Shown here piece after piece: positions 44,079 through 51,438 of a stretch of 64,000 nt of DNA. Source of the stretch: Mumia quercus (GTDB taxonomy: Bacteria; Actinomycetota; Actinomycetes; Propionibacteriales; Nocardioidaceae). Numbering within the stretch: position 1 is the stretch's first letter; each line of letters begins with the position of its first letter. The notes under the pieces were generated by a model. The model saw nothing but the letters and a program-made list of their open reading frames with translations. It searched no databases and was not told the DNA's origin. The position numbers and the translations under genes were made by a program. The stretch spans positions 186,001 through 250,000 of the forward strand of contig NZ_JANZYO010000005.1 in NCBI RefSeq assembly GCF_025506335.1, in the 5' to 3' direction.

Positions 44079-44952
44079 GCGCCTGCATCGGGTCGCCGTA
44101 GCGTTCGAGCCGGTCGGTCATCTCGGTGCACAGCACCTGCCGGACCTTGGTGGGGTCGTCGAGCTCCTCCCACGTGCGCGGGGCAGCGACCCACGGGCGA
44201 GAGCGGCCACGCAGCGAGTACGGCGTCACCGTGGTCTTCGCGCGGACGTTCTGGCTCCAGTCCAAGAACACCTTGCCCTTGCGGTCGGAGCGCTTCATCG
44301 CCGACAGGACGCGGTCCGGGTGCTCACCGGACAGCTCGTCGGCGATCGCGCGTGCGTAGTCGCGCAGCGCGTCGGGCGAGGACTCGCGGCCGTGGGACGC
44401 GTACAGGTGCAGTCCCTTGCTGCCGCTGGTGACGGGGACCGTGGCCCATCCGTCCGCCTCGAGCCGGTCCCGTACGAGGTGCCCGACCCGGACGGCCTCC
44501 TCCAGGCCGGCAGGCGCTCCGGGGTCCAGGTCGATCACGAGCCGGTCGGCGTCGCGGATGCCGCCACGGGGCCCGACCGTCCACTGGGGCGTGTGGAGCT
44601 CGAGCGCCGCGAGGTTCGCCAGCCACACGAGGTCGGAGCGGTGCTCGACCACGGGGAACACGAGCGTCTCGCGCCCCGTGGAGCTGCCCGGCGTCGCGAT
44701 CTCGACCGTACGGACCCAGTCGGGCGTGCCCCGGGGGACGTTCTTCTCGAAGAACGCGTCCGCCTCGACGCCGTTCGGCCACCGCTTGCGCGTGCACGGC
44801 CGGTCGGCGAGCTGCTCGAGGAGCGGCTCCGCGACGGACAGGACGTACCGGATGACGTCGTACTTGGTCGTCTTGTCGTCGGGATAGAGCACCTTGTCGA
44901 GGTTGCTCACCTTCAACGACCGTCCGTCGACGTCCAGGGCGCTCGAGGTCAT
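44050..44952 (-). CDS. LigD-type DNA polymerase/primase domain protein
   Basis: A 300-residue stand-alone archaeo-eukaryotic primase-like polymerase of the LigD POL family, used in bacterial end joining. Recognisable pieces are LDKVLYPDDKTTKYDVIRYV, the catalytic Asp pair in RLVIDLDPGAPAGLEEAV, VTSGSKGLHLYASHG and KVFLDWSQNVRAKTTVTPYSLRGR. No ligase or nuclease domain is fused and no Ku gene is adjacent. The ATG at 44952 is chosen over an upstream extension that would run into the opposite gene's promoter. Confidence 0.9.
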   Translation of the reverse strand: MTSSALDVDGRSLKVSNLDKVLYPDDKTTKYDVIRYVLSVAEPLLEQLADRPCTRKRWPNGVEADAFFEKNVPRGTPDWVRTVEIATPGSSTGRETLVFPVVEHRSDLVWLANLAALELHTPQWTVGPRGGIRDADRLVIDLDPGAPAGLEEAVRVGHLVRDRLEADGWATVPVTSGSKGLHLYASHGRESSPDALRDYARAIADELSGEHPDRVLSAMKRSDRKGKVFLDWSQNVRAKTTVTPYSLRGRSRPWVAAPRTWEELDDPTKVRQVLCTEMTDRLERYGDPMQALRVPPSSPA

Positions 44953-45038
44953 GCCCCACGATGGCACGGCCGAGGTGGACAAGCACGGCTCGAGGGACCC
45001 CGGGGCGGGGCTACATTGCGCCAAAGGGGGTGGTCCAC

Positions 45039-47585
45039 GTGGGCGACACCGATCCCGACCGTTGGGTCGAGCTGCGGGTGCACGGGGTCAGCGGTACGCC
45101 GCCGGGCTCGATGCTCGATCGTCCTCACGTCGTCCAGGTCGGAGGCGACGACGAGTCTCGCTACTTCCGTTCCACCGACGCCGCGGGAGCAGAGCTTCCC
45201 GGTGACGACGGCCAGATCCTCGAGGCGTACCACTGGGGTCGGCTCACGTCGGGGAGCAGGGTCAAGGCGCTGTGGCTGGTCCTGCTGCCGTTCGGGATGG
45301 TCAACGCGGCGCAGTTCATGCTCCTGCCGGTGGGCAACAACCGGCTCGCCGCGTTCGTGCAGTGGCTCTGCCGCTGCCTGCTCCGGCTCCTCGCGATCCT
45401 GCTGACCTCCTTGTTCGCCTTCACGACCGGGCTCATCCTCATCGACCTGCTCGCGTGGCGCTGGGCGCCGGACGTGCGGTTCCTCGGCAGCCTCGACCCG
45501 AACTTCGTCGTCGGTGCGGCCACCGCGCTCAGCGGCGTGGTGGTGTTCATGCTGCCGATCCTCGGCCGCGGGTACGAGGGCGGCCGCGTCGCGCGATGGT
45601 GGGAGCTGGTGCGTTCGCCCGGCTCGCGCACCTCGCACGTCGGGCTGTCCGGTCCGTCGCCGGGGGCCGACGCGCCGACGCCCCTGGGCGACGACGCGTT
45701 CTACGCAGGCGACTCCGACGCGCCGGTCCTGCGCGACCTGCACCTCGTGGCCGGCTGGCTGGTCGTCTGCGCGATGGGCGTGTGGGCCCCGCACCCGACC
45801 GCGTGGCGCCACGACGACCTCGCGCTGCGGCTGGCGATCGGGTCATGGGTGGTGGTGGTCGCGCTCGCGGCCCTGCTCGGGGAGCCCGAGAGCCCGCGCA
45901 GCGCGCGACTCCCGTCCGCCCTGGTCCACGCGCGGCGCCTCTGGCACTGGCTGATGGGGGTCGTGTCGCCGCTGCTCGTCCTCGCGAGCGGTGCGCTCCT
46001 CGTCTGGGTCGTCGCCACCACCAACGGCATCAGCGAGACGGAGTGGACCAAGGTGTTCGACCGTCCTGCGTCGTTCGACTACATCGCCAACTGGCTCCTC
46101 GTCATCGGTGTCGTGGTCCTCGTCGCGCTGCTCCTCGCCAACGCGCTGCTGGTCGCCACGCTGTGGCGCGACCGTCCGGCCAAGGGGACTGCTGCCCGCG
46201 CGTTCATGCCGTACGCCGGGGGCATGGCCGCCTCGGTCGTCGCCGCGATCGGGACGTTCGTCGGCGTCGGGTTCTCCGCAGCGGTGGCGACAGGGCTGTC
46301 GTCGCTGCTCGACCTGTCGCAGTCGCCGTCGGACAACCCGATGGCCGGCGACCTCAACGTCGGCACCACCCCGATGCTCGACCGGGTGGCGTACGCCTGG
46401 GGGCTCAACGTCGCGGTGTTCGCGCTCATCGCGCTCGCTCTGCTTGTGTGGCGCATGCGGCCGAAGGTCCGGCACGCCGTCCGCGACCGGGTCGGGGCGA
46501 TGTACCGCGGCTCGGACGACCCCCTGCTGACCGACCGCTGGCAGAAGCGCGTGCGCAAGGCGGTGCACCTCTCGCGTCTCAAGAACGCGATCGGCATCTG
46601 CTGCGCGGCGTTCGTCGCCTTCGGCATGGTGCTCGCCGCCGTGCTGGCGTGGGAGCTGTGGCCGTGCCGCAACGCCAGCGAGATCGGCCAGTGCCGCGAG
46701 GCGTGGGGGCTCCTCGACCTGGCGAGCCAGCCGAAGTACGTCATCGCCGAAGGCGGCCTCGCCCGCTCCAACGTGGTCGCGCTGTTCGGGGCGTGGGTGC
46801 TGCTGGCCGCCGCGGGTGCTCTGCTCGCGGCGAGCCGCAAGGCGGTGGCGCAGGAGGGCAAGCGCCGCGGTCTGAACGTCGCGTGGGACGTCCTGGGGTT
46901 CTGGCCCCACGCGGTCCACCCGTTCGCGCCGCGCCCGTACTCCCAGCGCAGCATCAAGGACCTGCGCGAGCGGGTGCGCTGGCACCTCGCGCGACATCCG
47001 GTGCGCGACGACAGACGGACCGTCGTGCTCTGCGGGCACAGCCAGGGCAGCCTCGTGAGCTTCGCGACTCTGATGACGCTGCCGCAGGCCGAGCGCGACC
47101 GCGTGGCGCTGCTGACGTTCGGCTCGCAGCTGCGCGTGATCTTCCCCCGCGCGTTCCCTGAGTACGTGAGCTTCGCGTCGATCGCCTGGCTGTACGACCA
47201 GATGGGCGGGGCGTGGATCAACCTCTACCGCGTCACCGACCAGCTGGCGGGCCCGGTGCTGTCGTGGTGGCGCGAGATCGACACGAGCGCGCACGCGGGG
47301 CAGCCGCCGGCGAGCTCGTGGCACTTCCCGGCTCCGTACGACCAGGCCAAGCCCGACACGTACGAGGGGTCCCACCAGACTCGGCGCTGCGGTGCCGACT
47401 GGCGGCTCGCCGACCCGGTCGCCTACGACCCGGGGATGCAGGACGGCGCGGTCGCGGAGATCCTCGGGCACTCGTGGTACGCGAGGAACCCGGACTGGAT
47501 CGAGGCCCTGCGCGCGGTGCGGTCAGAGCCGCCGAAACGGCGAACGACCCCGGATCGGGGGAAATCCGAGGCCGTTCAAGGCTGA
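45039..47585 (+). CDS. Large polytopic membrane protein with alpha/beta-hydrolase-like domain
   Basis: An 848-residue protein with about eleven hydrophobic segments between residues 60 and 600. A soluble region follows, with RTVVLCGHSQGSLVSFATLM (a GxSxG nucleophile elbow) near residue 668. The N-terminus WVELRVHGVSGTPPGSMLD is also conserved-looking. I know no characterised member; it resembles lipase-like membrane proteins annotated only as hypothetical. GTG 45039 has AAAGGGGG 9 nt upstream. The last 17 codons run into a hairpin repeat, so the natural C-terminus may be shorter in relatives. Confidence 0.75.
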   Translation: MGDTDPDRWVELRVHGVSGTPPGSMLDRPHVVQVGGDDESRYFRSTDAAGAELPGDDGQILEAYHWGRLTSGSRVKALWLVLLPFGMVNAAQFMLLPVGNNRLAAFVQWLCRCLLRLLAILLTSLFAFTTGLILIDLLAWRWAPDVRFLGSLDPNFVVGAATALSGVVVFMLPILGRGYEGGRVARWWELVRSPGSRTSHVGLSGPSPGADAPTPLGDDAFYAGDSDAPVLRDLHLVAGWLVVCAMGVWAPHPTAWRHDDLALRLAIGSWVVVVALAALLGEPESPRSARLPSALVHARRLWHWLMGVVSPLLVLASGALLVWVVATTNGISETEWTKVFDRPASFDYIANWLLVIGVVVLVALLLANALLVATLWRDRPAKGTAARAFMPYAGGMAASVVAAIGTFVGVGFSAAVATGLSSLLDLSQSPSDNPMAGDLNVGTTPMLDRVAYAWGLNVAVFALIALALLVWRMRPKVRHAVRDRVGAMYRGSDDPLLTDRWQKRVRKAVHLSRLKNAIGICCAAFVAFGMVLAAVLAWELWPCRNASEIGQCREAWGLLDLASQPKYVIAEGGLARSNVVALFGAWVLLAAAGALLAASRKAVAQEGKRRGLNVAWDVLGFWPHAVHPFAPRPYSQRSIKDLRERVRWHLARHPVRDDRRTVVLCGHSQGSLVSFATLMTLPQAERDRVALLTFGSQLRVIFPRAFPEYVSFASIAWLYDQMGGAWINLYRVTDQLAGPVLSWWREIDTSAHAGQPPASSWHFPAPYDQAKPDTYEGSHQTRRCGADWRLADPVAYDPGMQDGAVAEILGHSWYARNPDWIEALRAVRSEPPKRRTTPDRGKSEAVQG

Positions 47586-47754
47586 GGGAGGCGAGCCCTC
47601 CCCAGCGACGTTTCGTCGTTCTGGCTGCCGGAAGCCTAGCGGGTGGTCGCCGTCACGTTGCAGGGGGGTGGGACAAACGGAGAACGGCCCCGGATCGGGG
47701 GATTCCGGGGCCGCTCGTGGCTGAGGAGCAAGCGGGGTCGACCGCCCCTCAGCG
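47534..47754. repeat. Two copies of a double-hairpin module
   Basis: Copy 1 (about 47534-47607) and copy 2 (about 47674-47754) share AAACGGnGAACGnCCCCGGATCGGGGGA. Each folds as two stems: ACGnCCCCGGAT against its complement, then GGCTGAGG against CCCCAGC or CCTCAGC. Copy 1 overlaps the stop codon of the upstream gene. Copy 2 has a perfect 9-bp GGCCCCGGA/TCCGGGGCC stem. Tandem terminators are the simplest reading. Confidence 0.75.
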
Positions 47755-47780
47755 TCTCGGGGGACCGCCGACGCGGCGAT

Positions 47781-47810
47781 CCGTAACACGGTGGCATCCC
47801 CGTGTTACGG
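47781..47810. promoter_or_regulatory. 11-bp inverted repeat upstream of the SnoaL-like gene
   Basis: CCGTAACACGG and CCGTGTTACGG separated by 8 nt, both arms perfectly complementary. It lies 86 nt before the SnoaL-like start codon and could be an operator or an RNA hairpin. Confidence 0.55.
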
Positions 47811-47896
47811 GCGTGTTTCGATTGCGCGGTGCGTCGGCGCCCGGGCCTCGCGGTGCGAGAGATTCGGACGACCCGCCGCTGGCCCTTGGAGGAGAT

Positions 47897-48307
47897 GTGA
47901 CCGAGCCCCTGATCGAGACCCCGACGCCCGGAGGGGTCGAGCGGACGGCCGAGCTGGCGCGACGGTGGTTGCCGGCGTTCCTCGCCGGGCGACGCGCGGA
48001 CGACGACGTCTACGCCCCGGGAGTGAGCACCTGGCACAACGTCGGTGAGCGCGAGGCCGAGATCGAGCGGACGCCGTCGCGGACCAGGCAGGTGCAGGCC
48101 GGGGCCGACCTGCGCGTCGAGGACGTACGGGTCAAGGTCTTCGACGGGGGGTGGGTCGTGCAGGCGGTGACCGTCGGGACCAGCGCGGACGGAGAGCCGG
48201 TCCGCATCCCGTCGTGCCTGGTGGTGACCCTCCACGAGGGGCGGATCGCACGCTTCGAGGAGTACGCCGACTCCGCAGCGGTGGAGCGGTTGTTCGGGGC
48301 GTCCTGA
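47897..48307 (+). CDS. SnoaL/NTF2-like small protein
   Basis: A 136-residue protein of the NTF2/SnoaL-like cone fold, judged from its order of helices and strands (ERTAELARRWLPAFLAGR, VKVFDGGWVVQAVTVGT, CLVVTLHEGRIARFEEYADSAAVERLF). The last motif is typical of limonene-epoxide-hydrolase-like proteins. Catalytic residues cannot be set with certainty. GGAGGAG sits 2-8 nt upstream of the GTG at 47897. Confidence 0.72.
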   Translation: MTEPLIETPTPGGVERTAELARRWLPAFLAGRRADDDVYAPGVSTWHNVGEREAEIERTPSRTRQVQAGADLRVEDVRVKVFDGGWVVQAVTVGTSADGEPVRIPSCLVVTLHEGRIARFEEYADSAAVERLFGAS

Positions 48308-48327
48308 CCGCCCGGCATGATCGGGCC

Positions 48328-48723
48328 ATGAGGTTCACCGAGCACGAGCTGACCGCGGCAGTCACCGGGGCGGCCAAGACCGTCATGGCGGCGCAGAGCA
48401 AGGATGTGCGCAAGGGGCGCCGCAGCGTCGACGAGGCGTGGGAGGCGTTGTCGCGCTACGAGCGCTACCAGCTGATGAGCGGCCTCGGCGACCAGCTTCT
48501 CCCCGTGCTGGTCAGCCTCCCCGACGTCGAGGTCGAGGCCGGCACCCGCCCGACCTTCACGGAGGAGCAGATCGTCGCGGCGGTCGAGGAACGTCTCGGC
48601 GACGAGCGGGGCATCCGTCGCAAGGCGGTGCTCAAGGCGCGTACCGCGCTCGTCCAGGTCGCGCTGTCGTTCGTGCCGCCCCGCTCGGACCCCGACGCGC
48701 TCACGGTGCCCGACCACCTCTGA
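48328..48723 (+). CDS. Hypothetical helical protein
   Basis: A 131-residue, mostly helical, soluble protein (MRFTEHELTAAVTGAAKTVMAAQSKDVRKG...). I do not recognise the family. Charged segments at 20-45 and a Pro-rich end (SFVPPRSDPDALTVPDHL) are visible. ATG 48328 lies 20 nt after the SnoaL-like gene, so it may share its transcript. Confidence 0.65.
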   Translation: MRFTEHELTAAVTGAAKTVMAAQSKDVRKGRRSVDEAWEALSRYERYQLMSGLGDQLLPVLVSLPDVEVEAGTRPTFTEEQIVAAVEERLGDERGIRRKAVLKARTALVQVALSFVPPRSDPDALTVPDHL

Positions 48724-48784
48724 GCACGTCCCTCGTCCGCGGTTCTCTCGCCGGTGCCCTCGGCGGGGTGGTTGACTGGTCGGC

Positions 48785-50053
48785 ATGGAACTGCTGCCGG
48801 GGACCCACCATCCTGTGGGTCAGGCGCCGGCTGCGCCTCCGACCGCAGGCACCCGACCGCGCAACCGCCGCCAGCTGATCGTCGACGCCGCGGGCCGGGT
48901 CTTCAACCAGCGGGGCTACCACGCGGCCTCCATGGAGGAGATCGCCGAGCGCGTCGGCATCACCGCGCCCGCGCTCTACCGGCACTTCCCCAACAAGTAC
49001 GCACTGTTCGCCGAGTGCGTGAACTTCATGGCGGACGGGCTGGTCGAGGCGCTGGACGTGCTCCCGCCGGAGGCGAGCCTCGAGGACCTCTTCACGGCCG
49101 CGAGCCGCGTGACGCTCGCCCACCGTGCCTCCGGTGGCGTGTACCGCTGGGAGGCCCGCTATCTCAACCGTGACGACCGCGTGCTGCTGAGGGCGAAGTT
49201 CGCCCACGTCGTCGACCGGGTCGCCGAGGCGGTCCGGGCCGAGGGGGGAGCGGGTGACCCGGCGGTACGCGCAGCGGCGGCGCTGGGCGCCATCGGCTCG
49301 ATCACCATGCACCGGACGCGGATCTCCCTGCCGCGTGCCGAGGAGCTGCTGGTCGCCTCCGCGCTGCGCGTGGTCGCGACCGAGCCGGTGCACGCCGTCT
49401 CGGAGAGTCCCGTCAGCGTGCCGGCCCCGCCGGTGCCCCGTACGCGGCGCGCGGAGATCCTCGCGGCAGCGATCCCGCTCTTCGAGCGCGACGGGTTCGC
49501 GAACGTCACCCTCGGCCGGATCGCCGAGGTGGTGGGGATCGGCCCGTCGGCCATCTACCGCCACTACCCCGGCAAGGTCGACATCCTCGCCGCGGCCTGC
49601 CTGCAGGCGGCGGGGCTGCTGTCGCAGGCCGTCGACCAGGCACTGGTCGGGTGCCGCGACCCGCACGACGCGCTGGTCGTCCTCGCGTCGACGTACGTGG
49701 CGTACAGCTTCGAGCACCGTGCGCTCACGAGCGTCGCCGAAGCTGAGCTCGTGGGCCTGCCTGCGAGTCTCCAGCGTCCGCTCGTCCTGGCGCAGCGGGA
49801 CCACATCGCCGTCTGGGAGCAGCAGCTGAAGGCGCTCCGCCCGGACCTCGACGACCGGCAGGCCAGGGTGCTCGTCCACGCAGGCTTCGGCGTCGTCATG
49901 GAGGCGGGGCGGCGGCTCCGCTGGGAGGACACACCGGACCACCGTCGCGCCGTCGCGACGCTCATGGCCGGGGCGCTGGGCGTGGTGGACACCGAGGGGA
50001 CGCACGAAGAGGGCCCGGGCGCGATGCCCGGACCCTCCTCGCCGAACAGGTGA
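48785..50053 (+). CDS. Double-TetR transcriptional regulator
   Basis: A 422-residue regulator made of two complete TetR units in one chain. HTH 1 is RQLIVDAAGRVFNQRGYHAASMEEIAERVGITAPALYRHFPNK at residues about 28-70; HTH 2 is RAEILAAAIPLFERDGFANVTLGRIAEVVGIGPSAIYRHYPGK at about 222-265. Each is followed by its own helical ligand/dimer domain. A pseudo-dimer or covalently linked tetramer-like binding mode is likely. It converges on the rubber-oxygenase gene with no gap, so it may control that gene, but divergent or distant targets are equally possible. Confidence 0.9.
   Translation: MELLPGTHHPVGQAPAAPPTAGTRPRNRRQLIVDAAGRVFNQRGYHAASMEEIAERVGITAPALYRHFPNKYALFAECVNFMADGLVEALDVLPPEASLEDLFTAASRVTLAHRASGGVYRWEARYLNRDDRVLLRAKFAHVVDRVAEAVRAEGGAGDPAVRAAAALGAIGSITMHRTRISLPRAEELLVASALRVVATEPVHAVSESPVSVPAPPVPRTRRAEILAAAIPLFERDGFANVTLGRIAEVVGIGPSAIYRHYPGKVDILAAACLQAAGLLSQAVDQALVGCRDPHDALVVLASTYVAYSFEHRALTSVAEAELVGLPASLQRPLVLAQRDHIAVWEQQLKALRPDLDDRQARVLVHAGFGVVMEAGRRLRWEDTPDHRRAVATLMAGALGVVDTEGTHEEGPGAMPGPSSPNR
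50009..50037. terminator. Hairpin inside the end of the tetR gene
   Basis: GAGGG-C-CCGGGC and GCCCGG-A-CCCTC form an 11-bp stem with one mismatch and a 5-nt loop. It lies in the last 45 bp of the double-TetR gene, at the point where this gene meets the convergent lcp gene, and can act on both strands. Confidence 0.6.
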
Positions 50054-51286
50054 TCAGACCCCGGGGCGGTTCATGTCGGGGATGGTGATGGGCGTGGTGG
50101 TGCCGGACTCTCCCCGGTTGAGGAAGGCCATGGCGAGCGCCTTGATGAACTGGTCGAACATCCAGAACGTGGCGGGCATGATCGGGATGAGGCCCTCGCG
50201 GAAGGCGACGTACGCCGGCCACCCGGTCTTGATGATGCCTGCGGAGACGTAGTCCCGCTTGAGTCCGAGCCAGTCGCCGACGTCGTTGCCGAGCTGGTAG
50301 CGCGCGAACTCGTTGAGGAACCCGCGGGTGACGCCGAGGTCGACCTGCGCGGTCAGGCCCAGCAGCACCTCGGCGAGAACCTTGCCCTCGGGTGTGGGAG
50401 CAAGGATCGGCGTGAGCACCTGGGCGGCCTGGGCGTGAGCGGCGGCCCACGAGGCCGGGATGTACTCGTCGCGGACGCCGAGCAGGTGGAGCGCCACCTG
50501 CCAGGAGTGGAGGAACGCCTCCTCGTCGGCCGCCGACATCCGGACGCCCCACTCCTTCATCTTCTTGTGGGCGAACGTCCCCGTGCTGTGGAACGTCACG
50601 AGGATGTCGGCGTTGCTGATCGGGATCTCCTCGTCAGCGACGGCCTGCCAGTACGGCGACTGGGGGAGCAGGTGGCGGACGGCCGCGTGCACCATGCGGG
50701 TCTTGTTGGCCGTGACGAGGAACTGGCCGCTCGACTCGAAGGCGTTGAGGTCGGAGAGGTCGTACCCGAAGGTGAAGGTCTTGGCCGCACGGTCCTGCAT
50801 GTCGGCGCCGCCCTTGGACCAGTAGACCGAGCGGGCCTCGCGCGGGATGACGGTGCTCATGATGCCGCCGCCGATGCCGTAGATGAAGAAGAGGTAGCTG
50901 TCCTTGCGGCGGTTGAAGTCGGCCGCGCGGCGCAGCTTCGTCATGTCGGCCCAGGAGGGGAGCCGCGTGGACTCCGTCAGGAACGCGCGGAGCTCGGGCG
51001 GCAGACCCGCAGGGATCGGGTCGTTGTTGTCGACCCACGAGCCGATCGCCGTGTTGACCGCGGGGACCTGTCCGTTCTGCACGACGGACGCCATGATCTC
51101 GTCGATCCTGTCGTCCCAGATCCACTGGGGATCGACGCCGGCGCCGGTGCCGGCGATGGAGCCCGACGGTGACCACGACCATGCCTTCGTGGGGCTGACG
51201 ACGCTTGCCAGTCCGAGCGCGGCACCTAGCGTCAGTACGCCGCGTCTGTTCATCTCGACCACGTGATCCACCTGCTTCCCATCCAC
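50054..51286 (-). CDS. lcp: Latex clearing protein (rubber oxygenase), DUF2236 family
   Basis: A 410-residue exported b-type haem dioxygenase that cleaves poly(cis-1,4-isoprene) to oligo-isoprenoid aldehydes and ketones. A twin-arginine-like signal (MNRRGVLTLGAALGLAS) starts at residue 12. The active-site set known from Streptomyces K30 Lcp is present with a constant offset of two: Arg166, Lys169, Thr170 (DRAAKT) and the haem ligand His200 (RMVHAAVRH). Other landmarks are RRKDSYLFFIYGIGGGIMS, EARSVYWSKGGADMQ and LLGLTAQVDLGVTRGFLNEF. Assignment rests on remembered family residues; other DUF2236 oxygenases are the alternative. Confidence 0.85.
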   Translation of the reverse strand: MDGKQVDHVVEMNRRGVLTLGAALGLASVVSPTKAWSWSPSGSIAGTGAGVDPQWIWDDRIDEIMASVVQNGQVPAVNTAIGSWVDNNDPIPAGLPPELRAFLTESTRLPSWADMTKLRRAADFNRRKDSYLFFIYGIGGGIMSTVIPREARSVYWSKGGADMQDRAAKTFTFGYDLSDLNAFESSGQFLVTANKTRMVHAAVRHLLPQSPYWQAVADEEIPISNADILVTFHSTGTFAHKKMKEWGVRMSAADEEAFLHSWQVALHLLGVRDEYIPASWAAAHAQAAQVLTPILAPTPEGKVLAEVLLGLTAQVDLGVTRGFLNEFARYQLGNDVGDWLGLKRDYVSAGIIKTGWPAYVAFREGLIPIMPATFWMFDQFIKALAMAFLNRGESGTTTPITIPDMNRPGV

Positions 51287-51340
51287 CGTGCATGTGATTT
51301 CTCATTAACATAGGGATGTGAGGCAGATCACGCAACCCTA

Positions 51341-51420
51341 TGTGAAGGACATGTTTCACAAGGGCAAACTGCCGTGGGCTGGCAAGGAGGTGACACCGCG
51401 TCGCAACAGATGAACGTTCA
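51341..51420. promoter_or_regulatory. Palindromes upstream of lcp
   Basis: Two operator-like palindromes lie in the lcp/selB spacer: TGTGAA-N8-TTCACA at 51341-51360 and the perfect TGAACGTTCA at 51411-51420. The first is 55 bp upstream of the lcp start. Either could bind a TetR-type regulator. Confidence 0.5.
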
Positions 51421-51438
51421 CTTATCGTGGGCGCTCGG

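Noticed and set aside
51341-51360. CRP-type binding site upstream of lcp
   Set aside because: TGTGA and TCACA are 10 bp apart instead of the 6 bp needed for the CRP consensus; kept only as a generic palindrome.
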